Assembly (NCBI RefSeq): GCF_004027225.2 | Contig: NC_044277.2 | Span: forward strand, 135,713,057-135,777,056 | Length of the DNA stretch: 64,000 bases | Direction of reading: 5' to 3' | Origin: Strigops habroptila | Lineage: Eukaryota; Chordata; Aves; Psittaciformes; Psittacidae | Part shown: piece after piece, positions 1 through 12,688 of the stretch | How the letters are laid out: every line of letters starts with the position of its first letter | How positions within the stretch are numbered: position 1 is the first letter of the stretch | The notes under the pieces: model-generated | What the model was told of the DNA's origin: nothing | What the model saw: the letters and a program-made list of their open reading frames with translations, nothing else | Database searches by the model: none | Position numbers and translations under genes: made by a program

Positions 1-867
1 CTGCATAGCCCATAGAGTCTGCAGTGGAGTATGACATCTCAGGCAACATTATAACTTCAAAGAGTGCCTGACAGGTATAATGGGCTTCTCAAGGAAGCAT
101 GAATTCTATTTACTGTTAGCTATATTCTTCATGCACAGATTTCCCACTTCAGAGCTAGATTATAAAATGGTAAATGCTCACGTATACAACACACTGACAA
201 GCCATTTTATGGACACATATAAAACACGACACCAGACCTTTTACATCTCCAGCCACTAACTAGCAACATGCTTTTCTATAAAATGCATACTCAATTTCCA
301 GATTCACTAGTAGAGAGGTAGAGGTTGTCAAGGCTTTTCTCACTTGAGATTGAAATTTCACATTTTGTTACAACTGTCTCATAAACTATCTTTCAGGTAA
401 TGAAGTTCTCAATATTTTTTCACTAGAAAATGCATAAAAATGTAGAAGCAAAAGAATAAACAATACTGACAAAGTAGAAAAGTTGTTTTAGCATTTTTGT
501 GGGGTTCACAGCATTTGGACTGTGAAATAATAGGGTGGTAGCAGCGCCCAGAGATATCAGATAGAAAAATCACAGAGTCCCCACATCCTATCTTTCTCTT
601 CAGAAATATGAGAGGACACAGTGTTGGGGTGTGACTCCCTCTTATCCTCTACCACTGTAAAAGTCCTTTGTAGATCTGAGCCTACGACCATGGCTCGGCA
701 GAGCACTTAAAACGTATATTCAAACAGTTTGCTGAATTTGCCATTAGCAAAACCTGCATGTTTGTTTGAGGAGAGGCACCTTCGGTAAAATTTTCCACTT
801 AACATCCCTCTGTGATAGAAGCTAGTTTTACACACCTGTAAAAATCTTACTTTTTTTTTTAAGACAG

Positions 868-1060
868 AGAATCATAAAATAACTTAGGTTAGAAGAGATC
901 TTTGGAGATAATCCATCCAACCACGTAATCAAAGCAGGACTAACTTTACCATTTACCATTAAACGATGTTGCTTAGGACCTTGCTCAGAAATTTGAATAT
1001 GTGCAAGGATGGAAATTTCACACTGCCTTGCTCTTGTCAGACTCTTAAGCCCAGACTAAT
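868..1060 (-). mobile_element. Old CR1-like LINE fragment
   Basis: The segment begins with a diverged AATCATAAAATAACTTAGG. It continues with the CR1-type order of words: a TTGGAGAT stretch, a 'caaagcagg' stretch, 'ttgctcagaa' and 'caaggatggaaatttcacac'. It is far more decayed than the neighbouring copy at 1329. It lies downstream of the last EFHB exon seen here. The orientation follows from the 3' ATTCTATGATTC-type tail lying at the low-coordinate end. Confidence 0.55.
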
Positions 1061-1328
1061 TACCAACCCTCATTCGACACAGCATTTGAGCATGATAGTA
1101 GCAACAACCTGACGTACTTCCTTATATTACTTACTGAAGTTGGATCTCAATAAAATTAGTATCTATCACATTTATGAATAATTTTGAATGTGAAAAGCAT
1201 ATATTTACCAGATAGTTGAATGGATGTAAAGAAAGATGGTAATACTGGCCCAGTGAGTTTTACAAACTCTTTATTTGATAATATGACTTTTCATTCCCAC
1301 ATGGCTAGAGGTACATTTATCTTGGAAG

Positions 1329-1652
1329 AATCATAGAATGGTTTGGGTTGGAAAGGACCTTAAGATCATCTATTCTAACCCTTCTGCCATGGGCAGGGAC
1401 GCCTCACACTGGACCATGTCACCCAAGGCTCTGTCCAACCTGGCCTTGAACACTGCCAGGGATGGAGTATTTACCACTTATCTGGGCAACCCATTCCAGT
1501 GCCTCACCACCCTCACAGTAAAGAACTTCTTCCTTATACCTAACCTGAACTTCCCCTGTTTAAGTTTGAACCCATTACCCCTTGTCCTATCGCTACAGTC
1601 CCTGATGAAGAGTCCCTCTCCAGCATCCTTCTAGGCCCTCTTCTTCAGACTA
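1329..1652 (-). mobile_element. CR1 LINE 3' fragment
   Basis: This is a classic avian CR1 tail. It starts GAATCATAGAATGGTTTGG, the reverse complement of the 3' end, and continues through 'ctgccatgggcagggac', 'cctggccttgaacactgccagggatgg' and 'tgcctcaccaccctcacagtaaagaa'. The element is 5'-truncated, as is usual for CR1. The open frame inside it (1338-1634) is a by-product and not a gene. Its right edge lies only about 20 bp from the splice donor of EFHB exon 10. Confidence 0.95.
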
Positions 1653-1673
1653 TTCTGAAGAAATGTACTGTAC

Positions 1674-1855
1674 CTCTGCCTTCGGTCTTGTTCTTAAAAA
1701 GTCTTTTTCATACACTCCCTTTTGACTGAAGACAGAAGGGAACAATAATGCATAAGCACTGGCATCGTCACCATAATTAGTTCTGTCACTGAGGCGGCGA
1801 ATTCGAGGAGCAGGAAGATCTGAATGAATACTTGGAACACCACGCACTGGACAAC
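1674..1855 (-). CDS. EFHB: EFHB exon 10
   Basis: This exon encodes CPVRGVPSIHSDLPAPRIRR, LSDRTNYGDDASAYALLFPS and KGVYEKDFLRTRPKAE. It then meets a weak GTACAG donor in phase 0. The family has a further C-terminal exon, which was not seen in positions 1-1650. A CR1 element begins about 20 bp past the donor. Confidence 0.9.
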
Positions 1856-4800
1856 CTGTGGAAATCAATCAACAGGCAGAATGGAAAAGCCTGTATGTAA
1901 AGACAGTGCCAAGGAGGAAAAAAACATTTTGTATGAAATAAGAACAAATTTGATACTTGGTCACATATAGGTTCAATAACAAGTCTTATAATTTTCTTCC
2001 TCATCTCTTTTTTTCTATTTTTAGAATTTCTAGCTTCAGGTACATCATGAAGCATGACAGCAGGAAAACTTGCAGTAATATTCTAGTACTTACCCAGAAC
2101 TTCCAGATGAAAATGTTTTTAGGTGATTCCAACACAATATTGTTGTAAAGTTACTAGCTTAATTTCTCAAAGACATCTAGATTAACTATCATGTTTTGAA
2201 TCGATTAACCATGCAAAATACCCACGTCAAGCAACTTCCAAGCCACAATCCTAAACAAGCTTAGTTTAGATAAATTAATTCACTACTGTACGTTAGTAGA
2301 ACCTGTAGCAATATTTTTTCAACTTGTTGCTGACTTTGTCTTAAATAATGCTCAGAAGTGAGAAGTACCATTCACCGTACTTACAGGTTGTTGGGAGACC
2401 ACCTACTACAGCATTGTACTGAGAAGAAGTTGTTTGATAATTTGCAAATACATGATCTGTTGGTCTTGTAAGTATTTCTGGAGTCTTTTCTGAGCTTCCC
2501 AGTTCTTTTAACACAAGATCTTGCTGCTTCAGCTCCTCATTTATCTTTGTGTCTTCAGGCAGAAAAAGAGCATCCATTTTTTCTGCTATAAGCAAAAGTT
2601 ATGGTACAGCCAAGACTTATTATCAGCACATTATAGACTAAGACGTAAAAATCATTGCTTAAATCCTTGAAAAACTGTAAAGTAGGTAACATAATTAATC
2701 TGCATTTCTGATAAAGATTCTAAGACATTTTTTACTTTCTCCTAATTTATGCGACATTCTCAACACCCAACACAGAACTCCAGGGTTCTGAAAAACTCTT
2801 TGTATTTGAGGCTCTGTCAGTGGTAGGCACTCTCTAAATCCTACCCTTGTAAAGGAGCACCCAGCCAATGACAGCAATGTCCTTTCAATAGCTATTATAA
2901 GAACAAGATCATCTCCACAATTTCCCAGTATTAAGTCATCTACCTTTTGTAATTATTTTTTCTTCAAACTCTTTAACAGCTGTTCTGTTTTTCCAGTTCA
3001 GAAAGTTTCTGAACTCCAAATAATTAATCAGACCATCTTTATCCAAATCACAACAGTCAAATAAGGAATCCAGGAGCTCATCATCTACATTCAGACTGAG
3101 CTGAAAACAGGATTTTCATAGGCTGTCCTTGTCTATCATTCCATCACCATTCTATTATAAATAAAACAAAACACTTGTTACAACAGCCATTATAAAATGG
3201 CTCCATCAAAAAGAACACATACACATTCGTGTTTACATATATATATAAATATAGCACCAGACACATCATTTCAGAAGAGTAAAATTGCTGAATACAAAAA
3301 GAAACCCTTAGTAATTCAGAAATTAAAAATCTGAATATAAAAGTGTCAAAAAATAATTTTCAACTTAATACAACGATTTGAGAGTAAAAGAGTGTGACAG
3401 AGTATTATGACAAGATAACAATCTGATCATAAATGTTGAGGCAAAGCCTCAGCAAGATTTCTTTTGAAAGTGAGGCATCAATCATTCTGTATACATTACA
3501 ATTTATGTTGTATATGAAATGTCAGTTATACGTTTTCTTCCAGAGAGAAAAAAAGATTTGAAATTCTGCTGCTTGGAGACTCGGTCAAAAAGTATAGCTT
3601 GGAAGAAAATATGAACATAATCCCTTCAACTGTTTTTCTTTTAAAAAGAAATACCAAATTTTGAAGAGCGAAAACTGCTAAGATTATTTCTGCTCACATG
3701 CCCCTTGCTTGCTGTTTGGATATACCTGGAAGGCTGTAAATACTGTTGTGTTTAATTCCACAGCATATCACAGTAGATTGAACATAGAATAACTATTAAG
3801 CTACCTTGTCTTTATAGTCTTCATCTATACTTGCCTTGCTAAGCTTGTGTTTCTTCATGTCTGTATCTCCACAGCATGGAGCGCTGTGTCACACATTCCT
3901 TCACATTTATACTTCTTCAAAGCACTAACCTTATCATAATGCCTGAATGCTTCTAGCAGCATGTCAAAATTCTCATAGTTAGCTTTCTTCAAACTCTGCC
4001 GAACTTCAGTCAAAAGAGTTCTCCCTCTGTCTTTACCATGGAGGATCTCACATGGAACCCCATGGTGAATAAGATCAGCAACTCCTACAAAAATGAATAC
4101 TTCCTCAATTAGTTGTGCATATACAGAAAACTGACACTTTTTAAAAGGAAAATTTCAGTTTCAAGATGCTGATTTTAAGCACTGCTAAACATCTGATACA
4201 TTTCATTAAAAGATCAAACAGTCCATATGATGATTTCTCTACCCATATGCAGTAAATATCAAACTTTTGAAATATTTTAATTTCAAATTAAAATATTTGG
4301 CTTCACAAATCCATCCACTGATTCCAAAAGCTTCTGGCAGCAGAGAGGGTTATCAATGTCCAAATAGTTGAGAACAAAGGAACATCTATTGTTAATCTGT
4401 CACTTCCTGTCTGTTGTATCGCGGTTCTTACCAGAACCAATGTGAAAGTCAATGTAATATTTTAGATAACTATATACCATTGATTTCTAGAAAAACAATC
4501 CACTATTTTTGTGTTACTTTTCCCACTTTCTACATATCCTAAGTTTATTAGTATTTTTAAACACTTTGGCACACTGAGCTATAGTCCTCCTCCAGGTCCC
4601 CAAGCACCAAGGTCACTTTCTGGAGTGGAATTTCATTCAGAGTCCAGTAACAAATATGAGTAGCCCATCTAATCCCCTTCTAGCAGAAATGGACATACAT
4701 TTTCTATTTGTTAATAATGAATTTTTTTGTTCAGTTCCTTCTGCTGTTCCTTATAGGACAAGCATACCTACATATTTAAAATATTTAACTTTATTACACT

Positions 4801-7800
4801 ACATGGTAAAGCGTGTATAAATGTATAAATGCAGAATCTGAACAAGCCTTCTCTGGTCTTGACTTATTTAATAACTTTGAGCCACTTCCCCTTTTTGCTG
4901 CCTGTTCGCTATGTTCCCTAGTTGTAAAACACAATTTTAAAATACCATCAATCCCAATACTGACTATTTGAGTTGACTTTCAAAATTTTGTCATAATGAT
5001 AATACTTTTTTTATTTTCATTTCCATTTCCCGCCTCTCTGCTACCTTCAAAAACATATTCTTATTTACTGCTAATTATTTTTATGTTTTTTATAGAAATG
5101 CTGGAAAAATAATTGAGAAGAAAGACACCTCACTGATTTAAATAACCATTTTAACTTTGTCACTTAGATGTCAATATGAGTTTTCTACTGTTTCTCTATT
5201 TCTGACATTCATTTTTTTCTCACTAGCAATTTCACTTCATCTCAAATTTTCCCTCCAAAACTTTACTATCACTTTTAAATTTCTGTACCTTTCCCTGAAG
5301 ATTTTGGGAAAATTATATACTATACAACCAACAGTAATTAATTCAGCATAGTTTCAACATGATAAGATTTTATTCTGCCCCTGAACTTACCATATTTATA
5401 TGGACAGAGTGACACTCCAAATGTACGGTCTGAGGGAACATTCTTAGTTTCTGCTATACTGTTAATAAGCACATTCCTTTGTTAATTTTCAAATAGTTTA
5501 ATAGCCAAAATAAACCCTGTGCTATTATTAAAAAATTAATTGGATCTGTTATATAATACGGGATGATACACATAGTTCACCTATGTTCACTGAAATTTGT
5601 TTATCAGTACTTTCTTTGAAGTCACTATTCCAGAAAAGCATCCCTTTATAAACCTGTTTGGAACATTTGCTGTCTGTAATATAACAGAACCAAATGTAAA
5701 CATTAACATTTTGAACATATTTATACTCATTAAAAGGAAAAATATTCTATGTTAATTTTTTTTTTCCCTACGATGATAGAAATGAGTGAGAAAAGTCCTT
5801 GTAACATACTAGTAAAATAATAGGAATGTTTAGGACAAAACAGATCTCCAATTGAAATAATGTCTCCAAATAAACTACTTTTAACTGAAGTGGAATCACA
5901 TCTCCGCTTTTTCACATGCAATTTCGTGTCTACCAAAACCAGAAAGCAAGCCGATATCCATCTGGAAAACTTGGCCCAGTTTTATTTACCAGAAAATTAA
6001 GATGCTGTTGGTGACATTAAAGATCTATTCGTCCATTAATTTGAAAAAGATGCAATGTTCATTTTATCTCTATGTTTAATAATTAAAACTGTCACATGAA
6101 TCAAATCTCCATCAAATTTGAAAACAGAATCAGTACTTTGTTCTAAAATATAAACCAAACAAACATAAAAAACCACAACCACACAGAGATGGAAGCACTG
6201 TAATCTAAAAACTACTGTGTGTTTTTCTTTTCTCCTGTTATGCGCAGGATGTGGATGGTATAAAATTCACTAAATAAAATTATGTTAGTTTGTACTTGTC
6301 ATATTAGTGCTGGGTTTGAGCTTGCACTGCAACCCATATTCTCTGACTGACTGACCATAGTGCCTCGTGTTGCTCACACTCCAGGTCTACTTCACAGCAT
6401 TCTGGGACACAGTGAAGAGGAGAGGAGAAACTGGCTCATATCTGTGTTCACTCCTTACCAGGTACTATGGGCATGTCCTCCAGAGTCACATAAACCCATG
6501 ATCTTGAGCTTAAAATTAAATTTTGCTACAAAATCAGTAATGTTGTTTGTGAGTCTTCAGATACGATTTTGCAGAAATCTAGAGCATCTGAAAAGACAGT
6601 TTTTGTATAGGTTTAGGAACCCTAAATTTGTGGCACAGCTGGATCCTGACCACACAGTACCTTAGGACTACTGTAGCCTTTCATAAGCACTGTTCTGTAA
6701 AACTAAAAAGCTGTTCCTGATCACCTGAGATTTAGAAGGCATTGCAATGATTCAACTGAGATTGAGACATGATGCTAGGTAACACCACAACTTAGTTCCA
6801 TGTCCTTTTCCAAGGAAGTAATAAAGTAAGAATACAGGTGATGTAACAAATACGACCAAAAGTAGTGTCAGAGTAAGCAAAATGGTCAAGTCCTCAAGTA
6901 GGTGAAACATTACAGTTCTTTCAAACCTTCCTAACTACAAAAGACAGGGGAAATAAAGTGTTAGAGTGTGCTTGTAATTTGCTATATGTATATTTGATCA
7001 GTTCAGACACAGACCATTTCAACAGTAAGACTTCACTGCACAGACACAGTACAGCCCTCATTAGTAACTAGTGTACTTATCAGCCTAATAAGGGCAAGCA
7101 GAAAGTCCCTTATTGTAACTGAGTGGTGCAATGGAAGTACTGATTACACAATTATCATTTTTAAGCAAGACAGAAAGAGATACTGGAGACTTTGCAAAAA
7201 TGAGTGAATTTTGTTCTTGGTTTTGCTTACATAAGGATTTTTCCAAGATGAGGCTGAAATCTTTTCCTTCAAATCTTTACTGTTTTGATACGATTTTTTC
7301 TGCTGTCTTCTTACAAATCATGACAATAACTCTCACACATATTTATTTAACAATACTCAACCATTTTTCAATAATATTAGAAATATTATATGTTAGAAGG
7401 AAACAGCAACCTCTGCAAGACAAACACAGATCTAGTAATTGAAAAATCTTCCCATTTAAAATCAAAAGCGTCTACATAATGCTAAAGACATAAAGTGTAG
7501 TAATATGCTAGAACTGATTTGGGCAAACTATTCTGAAAATTATTCCTTGCAATTTCTATTCAGTTTAATATAGCTATGGACAGTATTCTGAGATGTAAAA
7601 TTATCTTCAAATATGAAGATTCACTCTTCTTGAGAACTCACACCACTATGTAACTAGTTAACTCTTTGCAACTTACGATTCCGGAGCAGAGTGCCAATTT
7701 AAGGATTTGGATACGTATCGCCCATCTTTAAAGTGAGGGGGTTTTATTCCATAAACAAAAGACTCACTGAAGTTTGGAGAGACATACTTCCTATTTATTG

Positions 7801-10800
7801 CTTCCCCTGTGGAAAAAGAAAGCATTTCAACCTGTATTTTTGGGAAGAAAAATGTACTAAGTCTCTTCATTCTTAAGACAAAACAATAAAGAAACAGAAG
7901 CAAATAACTAATTAACAATTCTGTTCAATTAAAGATAAGTAATTTGCATTCCTCATGTTTATTAAGTACTTATGAATAATCTCACTGTTAAAAGCGAAGA
8001 TAAAAAGAAAAATAAAAAGCAAAAACTGCTTCACTGGTAAAATAGTTGGATGTACTTTTATGTCTGAATGAAGGCAAGCTCAACAGAATTAATGCAAAAA
8101 TACTAGGTAGCCTAAGTAGTAAGGGTCATGCAATCAAACCACCTGATAATATCCGTAGCTGAGCAGAGACATGTACTGTTTAATTTACTATTTGTTAAAA
8201 AAAAAAAAAAGCTAAAAGGAAACAAAGTGGTTTTGAGGTGCTGCACTTTCAGATATACTCTTGCTATGTTGACTTCAATGGAAGTTTTGCCACTGACTTC
8301 ACTGTAAACAAGATACTACCTAATTGTTCATGCATCTATTAATCCAGTCTTGCCTATAAAAGGAAATTTCACATCCAAGAATATCACATAAGTGCTCGCT
8401 GCAAGCACGTTTCCTGTCACAGAAAAAAATATAATTTTGTTTCTTCAATCTCTTTTCAATCATCTTTTGAAAAGAATGGCAATTAGAACTTTCAAAAAGC
8501 ATTATTCACTGCACGCTTTCTAATAAGGGCATCCTCTGGCTCTAAGGCAGCTTGGAATTTTCATGTTATTGTTCAAAACTGGGGCACATAGTGACTTTTT
8601 TTTCCCTGATGTCTGTCTGGTTTTGTCTTGGCCTCTCCATGATTTTGTGGATGGAAGTTACAAAGGAGACAGAAACAGATAATGAACAATTCCACTAAAA
8701 AACCTAAGAAAGGTGTGAAATTGCAGAAATGAAATTACAAGTTTGGCCAATTTATAAAAATAGTACTTGTAGCAGAATCTCTCAGTGAGATAACACAGTA
8801 CTATAATTTCACTTTTATGTAACTGCCTCCATATCAAATTTACATTACTACAACTGAAATACCTGTACTGCAGTTTCTCACATGTTTGGGCTATACCTAC
8901 AAAACTGCTGGTACCAGTGCAATGGACAATTTTATTGTAACACTAATCTTATAGAGCAGAAATGTAAGTTTCTCAGCCTAAGTGGAAATGATGGAACTGG
9001 GAAAAATAGAAGTGGCTGCAAAAGTAATATACGTACTGGACTTCAGATTGTTGTTTGCCACTCTGATCCTGCACAGACCTATGAGATAAAGGGTAACCAT
9101 CCCAGAGCAGACCACACAGGTACAGCCCCTAGAGGCTGAAGCAGTGGATGCACAGCCCACTCGAAGGGCAGAGAGAGAAGCCATGGGACAGACTCACAGG
9201 AAGGTGCTGTAGGCTGAGGAACCTGCATTCCAGAAAGCCAGTCAGCAGCCTGAAATTCCTTGTAACCAGAGCATGATGCTGAGCTCCCCATCAAAAAGTC
9301 TAGCTGCCCTGAAATTCTGTTCGGATCCTGACAAGAGAGGAACCAGAGGTGAAAGTACTGGAATGGGCTTTGGCTTTAAATCTGAGATTGCTCTCAGCGG
9401 CATAGACAATGCCAAACTCAATAAGCAACCAGGGCATCTATGAGTTTCTAGTTTCCTGGAAATACTTTGTTTTTCAAACAGCACCTAAAAGAAATCAGGC
9501 TTCCAACTCCTTCATTAAGTTCCTATACTGTCTAATGCACTCACCACAGAGTGATCTACATTTATAGAAACAGGTCATGCCTTCTCAGTTGCATGTAAGT
9601 ATTTTCTTCACATCCTTACTTTTAAAAGGAATATTCTATTAATACAGTAATAAGAAATAATAGTTTATATCTCAGAAAATAGTTTACAGTAAGTGTTGAA
9701 CATACAAAGAGGAAAAATTACCTTTATTTATATTAGAACTTTTTATCAGCTTTTGAACTTACCCACATAATAATCGCTGTGTGACACAATGTACAGATCA
9801 TGTCCTTCTCTGGCTTCTTTATCTACTTCCTCAAAAGTTTTTGGTAGATTTATAAGCTTTCCACCTGATACATCTGGAAAGTAAGGAATAAATATACGGT
9901 TGGGGAAGGTAAGGGAGATGGGTGTTTTGTCTGGTTTATTCTTAATTTTAAACAGTACATTGTTAATGAATATGCTAATACTGTGGAAAAATGATACTTC
10001 TTACCACGTTTCTAGTCAATCTATAGGAATCTTACAGCATAATGACATGGGACTAGGGAAAAAAGTAAAAATCACAGAAACTGAGATAAACATAACTGTT
10101 GCAAGAGAGCTACATGGTCAACGTTTGCTCCCATCTATGGAAGACAGATTCACAGGTCAAGGTAGTATCTTTTATTAGCCCTATTAGAATAGTTGGGAAG
10201 GTAAGTTGTCAGCTACCTAAACAGTTCCCCAGGGAAGTCTCCAAAGACAGATCTGGAACACAGCCAAAAGCCCTACTAGCTACCAAATGTTCTCAGTTGC
10301 TTGTTTCTTTGTTACAACTGAAAAATACTAGTACATTTTTAAGCCTGTCAATAACTGCTATAAAAAAGCTTTCCGATTAAGCTGGAAATGCGGGAAGCAT
10401 AGAACACATGCTAGATACTAAACTGCAGATTATCTTGTACTTAGAAGAAAAATGTTTTAACACTGAATTTTCCTACCTTGGATGGCATTTCAGACTGCAG
10501 CCTTTCTTTTCTTAATGTACATTATAAACTACAGTCAAATTATAATAATGACCAAACCTTAAGTATGAAAACAAATAATAACATCTCTGGAATGCAGTCT
10601 CCTGCTGCTTATGATTAAAAACATCTATTATCTACTGGTGAAGACTATCCTCTAAACAGCTACTCCCAATTCTGCTGATGCAATGTATCATAACAGTGTA
10701 TTTTACTAATACAATTGTTATTTTCAGGGATTTTAACAATAATTATGTGATAAAAAACACCAATGATCTCCTCAGTTGAATACAGATTACAAAAATAATT

Positions 10801-12688
10801 TCTGAAGAATACACACAAAATGGTCTGACATATCCAAAACATCACTTTTAGCTAACAAAGTCAGTTTCAACTCAAACATAAGAAAGAATACATAATAATT
10901 ACACTGAACCATAAGCACGTTCTCAGCAGTTCTCTTGACAAGAGCTCAACAGGTTTTACCTCTGTAATCAGTAAAGAAGAAAGCAGCAAAATTTGTGGGT
11001 AGAAGGCTGTTCACTAGCTTAAATGTTGAAATTACATGAATAATTCAGTAGTCATTGCAAAGTTGTCACTGGTAGAAGCCACTGAACTTGAAGTGTTTTC
11101 CTATTTCAATCATGCTAATTAAACCCTATTAATTGACCTCAGAATTCAGATAATCCACAATAGCAGTGAAACGCTGCAGTGTAAATCACTCAGCTGCGTA
11201 ACTTTATCCCTGACTATGAAGAAATCAGTTGTTCTTATTAACAGCATTCTTAAGCAGTCCATTCTTAAACAAAAGTAAACAAGTCACATTCTTACACTGT
11301 GTGAAGGACGTGACTCTATGCCATGTGTCAAGTGAGATGCAATGTCAGGATCATCTGCTCTGCCGTAGAATATTCTTTCAACACCAGGAGCTGGATTTGT
11401 TGTATTTCGAAACTTTCGCACAGTAGGTGGAGTAATGGGCTACATATAAAGCAAAGCAAAAACAATTTTACACCAGATATTCACAGTGTATTAAAGAAAA
11501 CATACTGCAGCCATTTCGGTGTGATTCCACCAAGGTAAGAACAAAATATGAGGATGTTTTAGGGCTGTAACATATGCATATGTTCCTGCAGATGCTGATC
11601 TTCTGAGCATATGGTTGACATAGTTCAGCCGAAATTTTATCAAACCAGCAACAGAAGTAATGAGAGAGTTGCTAAGTTTCAGTTATCAGGTTCCACCTTT
11701 AAGACAACCACCACTTCTTCATGTATACTTCATGAAGCTTCATTTATACGGCATTTATCAATTTCAGAAACCTTCAACCTGATTCACCATCAATGAAGCA
11801 ATTTCAAAAATTATTTTAACCACCCATTTAAAGGGAGAGCTGTTATTCAAGGGATCCGTTTGTGTCTCAGTGACCTCTGACTCTTCAGAGGCAGGTGGGA
11901 AGAACAATTCTGAGCAGCATCTTTGTAAAAGACCTCCATCAGAAGTAATAACAATTCCTAATCATCACTATAATTGTATTACTAGGGAAAAACTGTCTGA
12001 ACCAATTCTACTTAGCCCCATCTAAGAAAGCATGATGGATTTTGTAAAACACAGAGTTAAAAAGAACTGCCAGAAGTGTCTGACTTCCCACCAGCTATTC
12101 TCTATGATCCCATGTGACAAAAACTAACTTGGGAAAAAAAAAAAAAAATAGTAGTTTCTAAAGAGAAGGGAGGTAGGAAAAAACGAAAACGGTTTCACTC
12201 TTGTCTCAAAGCACAATCTCTAATGGGAAATCGTTAGTAAAGTTCCACAAGGAGCATCTGAAAAACCAACTCACCCTGAGTAAAACCTCAGTCAGGCAAC
12301 CCGCAGCCGTATCGCCAGTGAAAAGCAACTTTCCAGCCTAAACAACACAATCAAAAATTAGGCATAACTAGGCAAACGGGGATCTGACACCTTGCACAAG
12401 ATGTTTCTAACTATCCCCGCTTTGATAAAAGGGGGCAAAAAAGGAGCCACATGCATTGGGAGGGGTAGGGGGAGAAGGGGGTCGCAGGGAGAGGTGCCTG
12501 CCCGCCCCACATCCTCCAGCCTCTTCCTTCAACCCACGGCGAGGCCCCGGCCCCAGAAGGGCGCAGAGAGCGGGCAGCCAGCTCCGCGGCAACGGCGGGA
12601 CCCGTTCGGCGAACGCACTCACGGCCGACAGCTCGGGAAACCAGTCGGTGAACCTCCCCTCGTAGACGGGCCGCAGCTGCCTCTCCAT
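1674..12688 (-). CDS. EFHB: EFHB (CFAP21), EF-hand domain family member B; 3' end not in window, reading frame damaged
   Basis: Ten exons with consensus splice sites spell an EFHB-like protein in order. Recognisable family blocks are YEGRFTDWFPEL, LFTGDTAAGCL, FYGRADDPDIA, LYIVSHSDYYVG, VYGIKPPHFKDGR, NVPSDRTFGV, FRHYDK plus two EF-hands, and DLPAPRIRRLSDRTNYG. In other vertebrates EFHB is a microtubule inner protein of ciliary doublets and has been linked to STIM1-dependent calcium entry. The gene starts in a CpG island and is divergent from RAB5A. Two faults stand out. A TGA interrupts exon 8 just after EF-hand loop 1. The conserved exon expected between exons 3 and 4 was not found, and without it the splice phases do not match. 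The mammalian N-terminal extension of about 240 residues is also absent. Identity is secure; whether the locus still makes a full protein is doubtful. The final exon presumably lies left of the window. Confidence 0.87.
2385..2582 (-). CDS. EFHB: EFHB exon 9
   Basis: This exon encodes EKMDALFLPEDTKINEELKQ, KELGSSEKTPEILTRPTDHV and YQTTSSQYNAVVGGLPTT, then a GTAAGT donor. The acceptor is a tandem TAGCAG; using the first AG starts the exon at 2585 and adds one alanine. Both choices keep frame. Confidence 0.9.
2944..3151 (-). CDS. EFHB: EFHB exon 8 with EF-hand pair and an in-frame TGA
   Basis: This 208-nt exon carries the rest of EF-hand 1 (D-K-N-G-D-G-M-I-D-K-D-S across the junction; position 12 is Ser instead of the usual Glu/Asp). 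It also carries a canonical EF-hand 2 (DLDKDGLINYLE). Between them, at 3118-3116, codon 12 of the exon is TGA, directly after DKDSL. The sequence after it (KSCFQLSLNVDDELLDSLFD) is clearly coding-like in the same frame, so this is a single nonsense change and not a frameshift. Termination here would remove EF-hand 2 and the C-terminal block. Confidence 0.88.
3930..4084 (-). CDS. EFHB: EFHB exon 7
   Basis: This is a 155-nt exon between TTTTTGTAG and GTTAGT. It encodes VADLIHHGVPCEILHGKDRG, RTLLTEVRQSLKKANYENFD and MLLEAFRHYDK. It ends inside the first EF-hand loop, so the loop is split by the intron. Confidence 0.9.
5391..5458 (-). CDS. EFHB: EFHB exon 6
   Basis: This is a 68-nt exon between TTAACAG and GTAAGT. 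It encodes IAETKNVPSDRTFGVSLCPY and ends KYG. It matches the conserved NVPPDHTFG block of EFHB. It enters in phase 2 and leaves in phase 1, fitting both neighbours. Confidence 0.88.
7677..7806 (-). CDS. EFHB: EFHB exon 5
   Basis: This is a 130-nt exon between TTCCACAG and GTAAGT. It encodes EAINRKYVSPNF, VYGIKPPHFKDGRYVSKSLN and WHSAPES. Mammalian EFHB has about 30 further residues here (the KRADDFKEKF region) before the next block. That segment was not found, although the phase into exon 6 is still compatible. Confidence 0.9.
9763..9873 (-). CDS. EFHB: EFHB exon 4
   Basis: This is a 111-nt exon between TTTCCAG and GTAAGT. It encodes VSGGKLINLPKTFEEVDKEA and REGHDLYIVSHSDYYV. It enters in phase 1 and leaves in phase 1, and joins exon 5 cleanly as YVG-EAINRKY. 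Confidence 0.9.
11296..11439 (-). CDS. EFHB: EFHB exon 3
   Basis: This exon has 48 codons, phase 0 in and out, between an ATGTAG acceptor and a GTAAGA donor. It contains VRKFRNTTNPAPGVERIFYG and ADDPDIASHLTHGIESRPS, the family block before the NPPP / APLG-SHDQ exon. The next recognised exon needs an incoming phase of 1, so an exon is missing between them. Confidence 0.87.
12275..12337 (-). CDS. EFHB: EFHB exon 2
   Basis: This exon has 21 codons between a TTTAG acceptor and a GTGAGT donor, phase 0 on both sides. It encodes AGKLLFTGDTAAGCLTEVLL, which continues FPELSA of exon 1 exactly as in EFHB orthologues. Confidence 0.88.

Noticed and set aside
1338-1634. 98-codon open frame
   Set aside because: It is a translation of the antisense strand of a CR1 tail.
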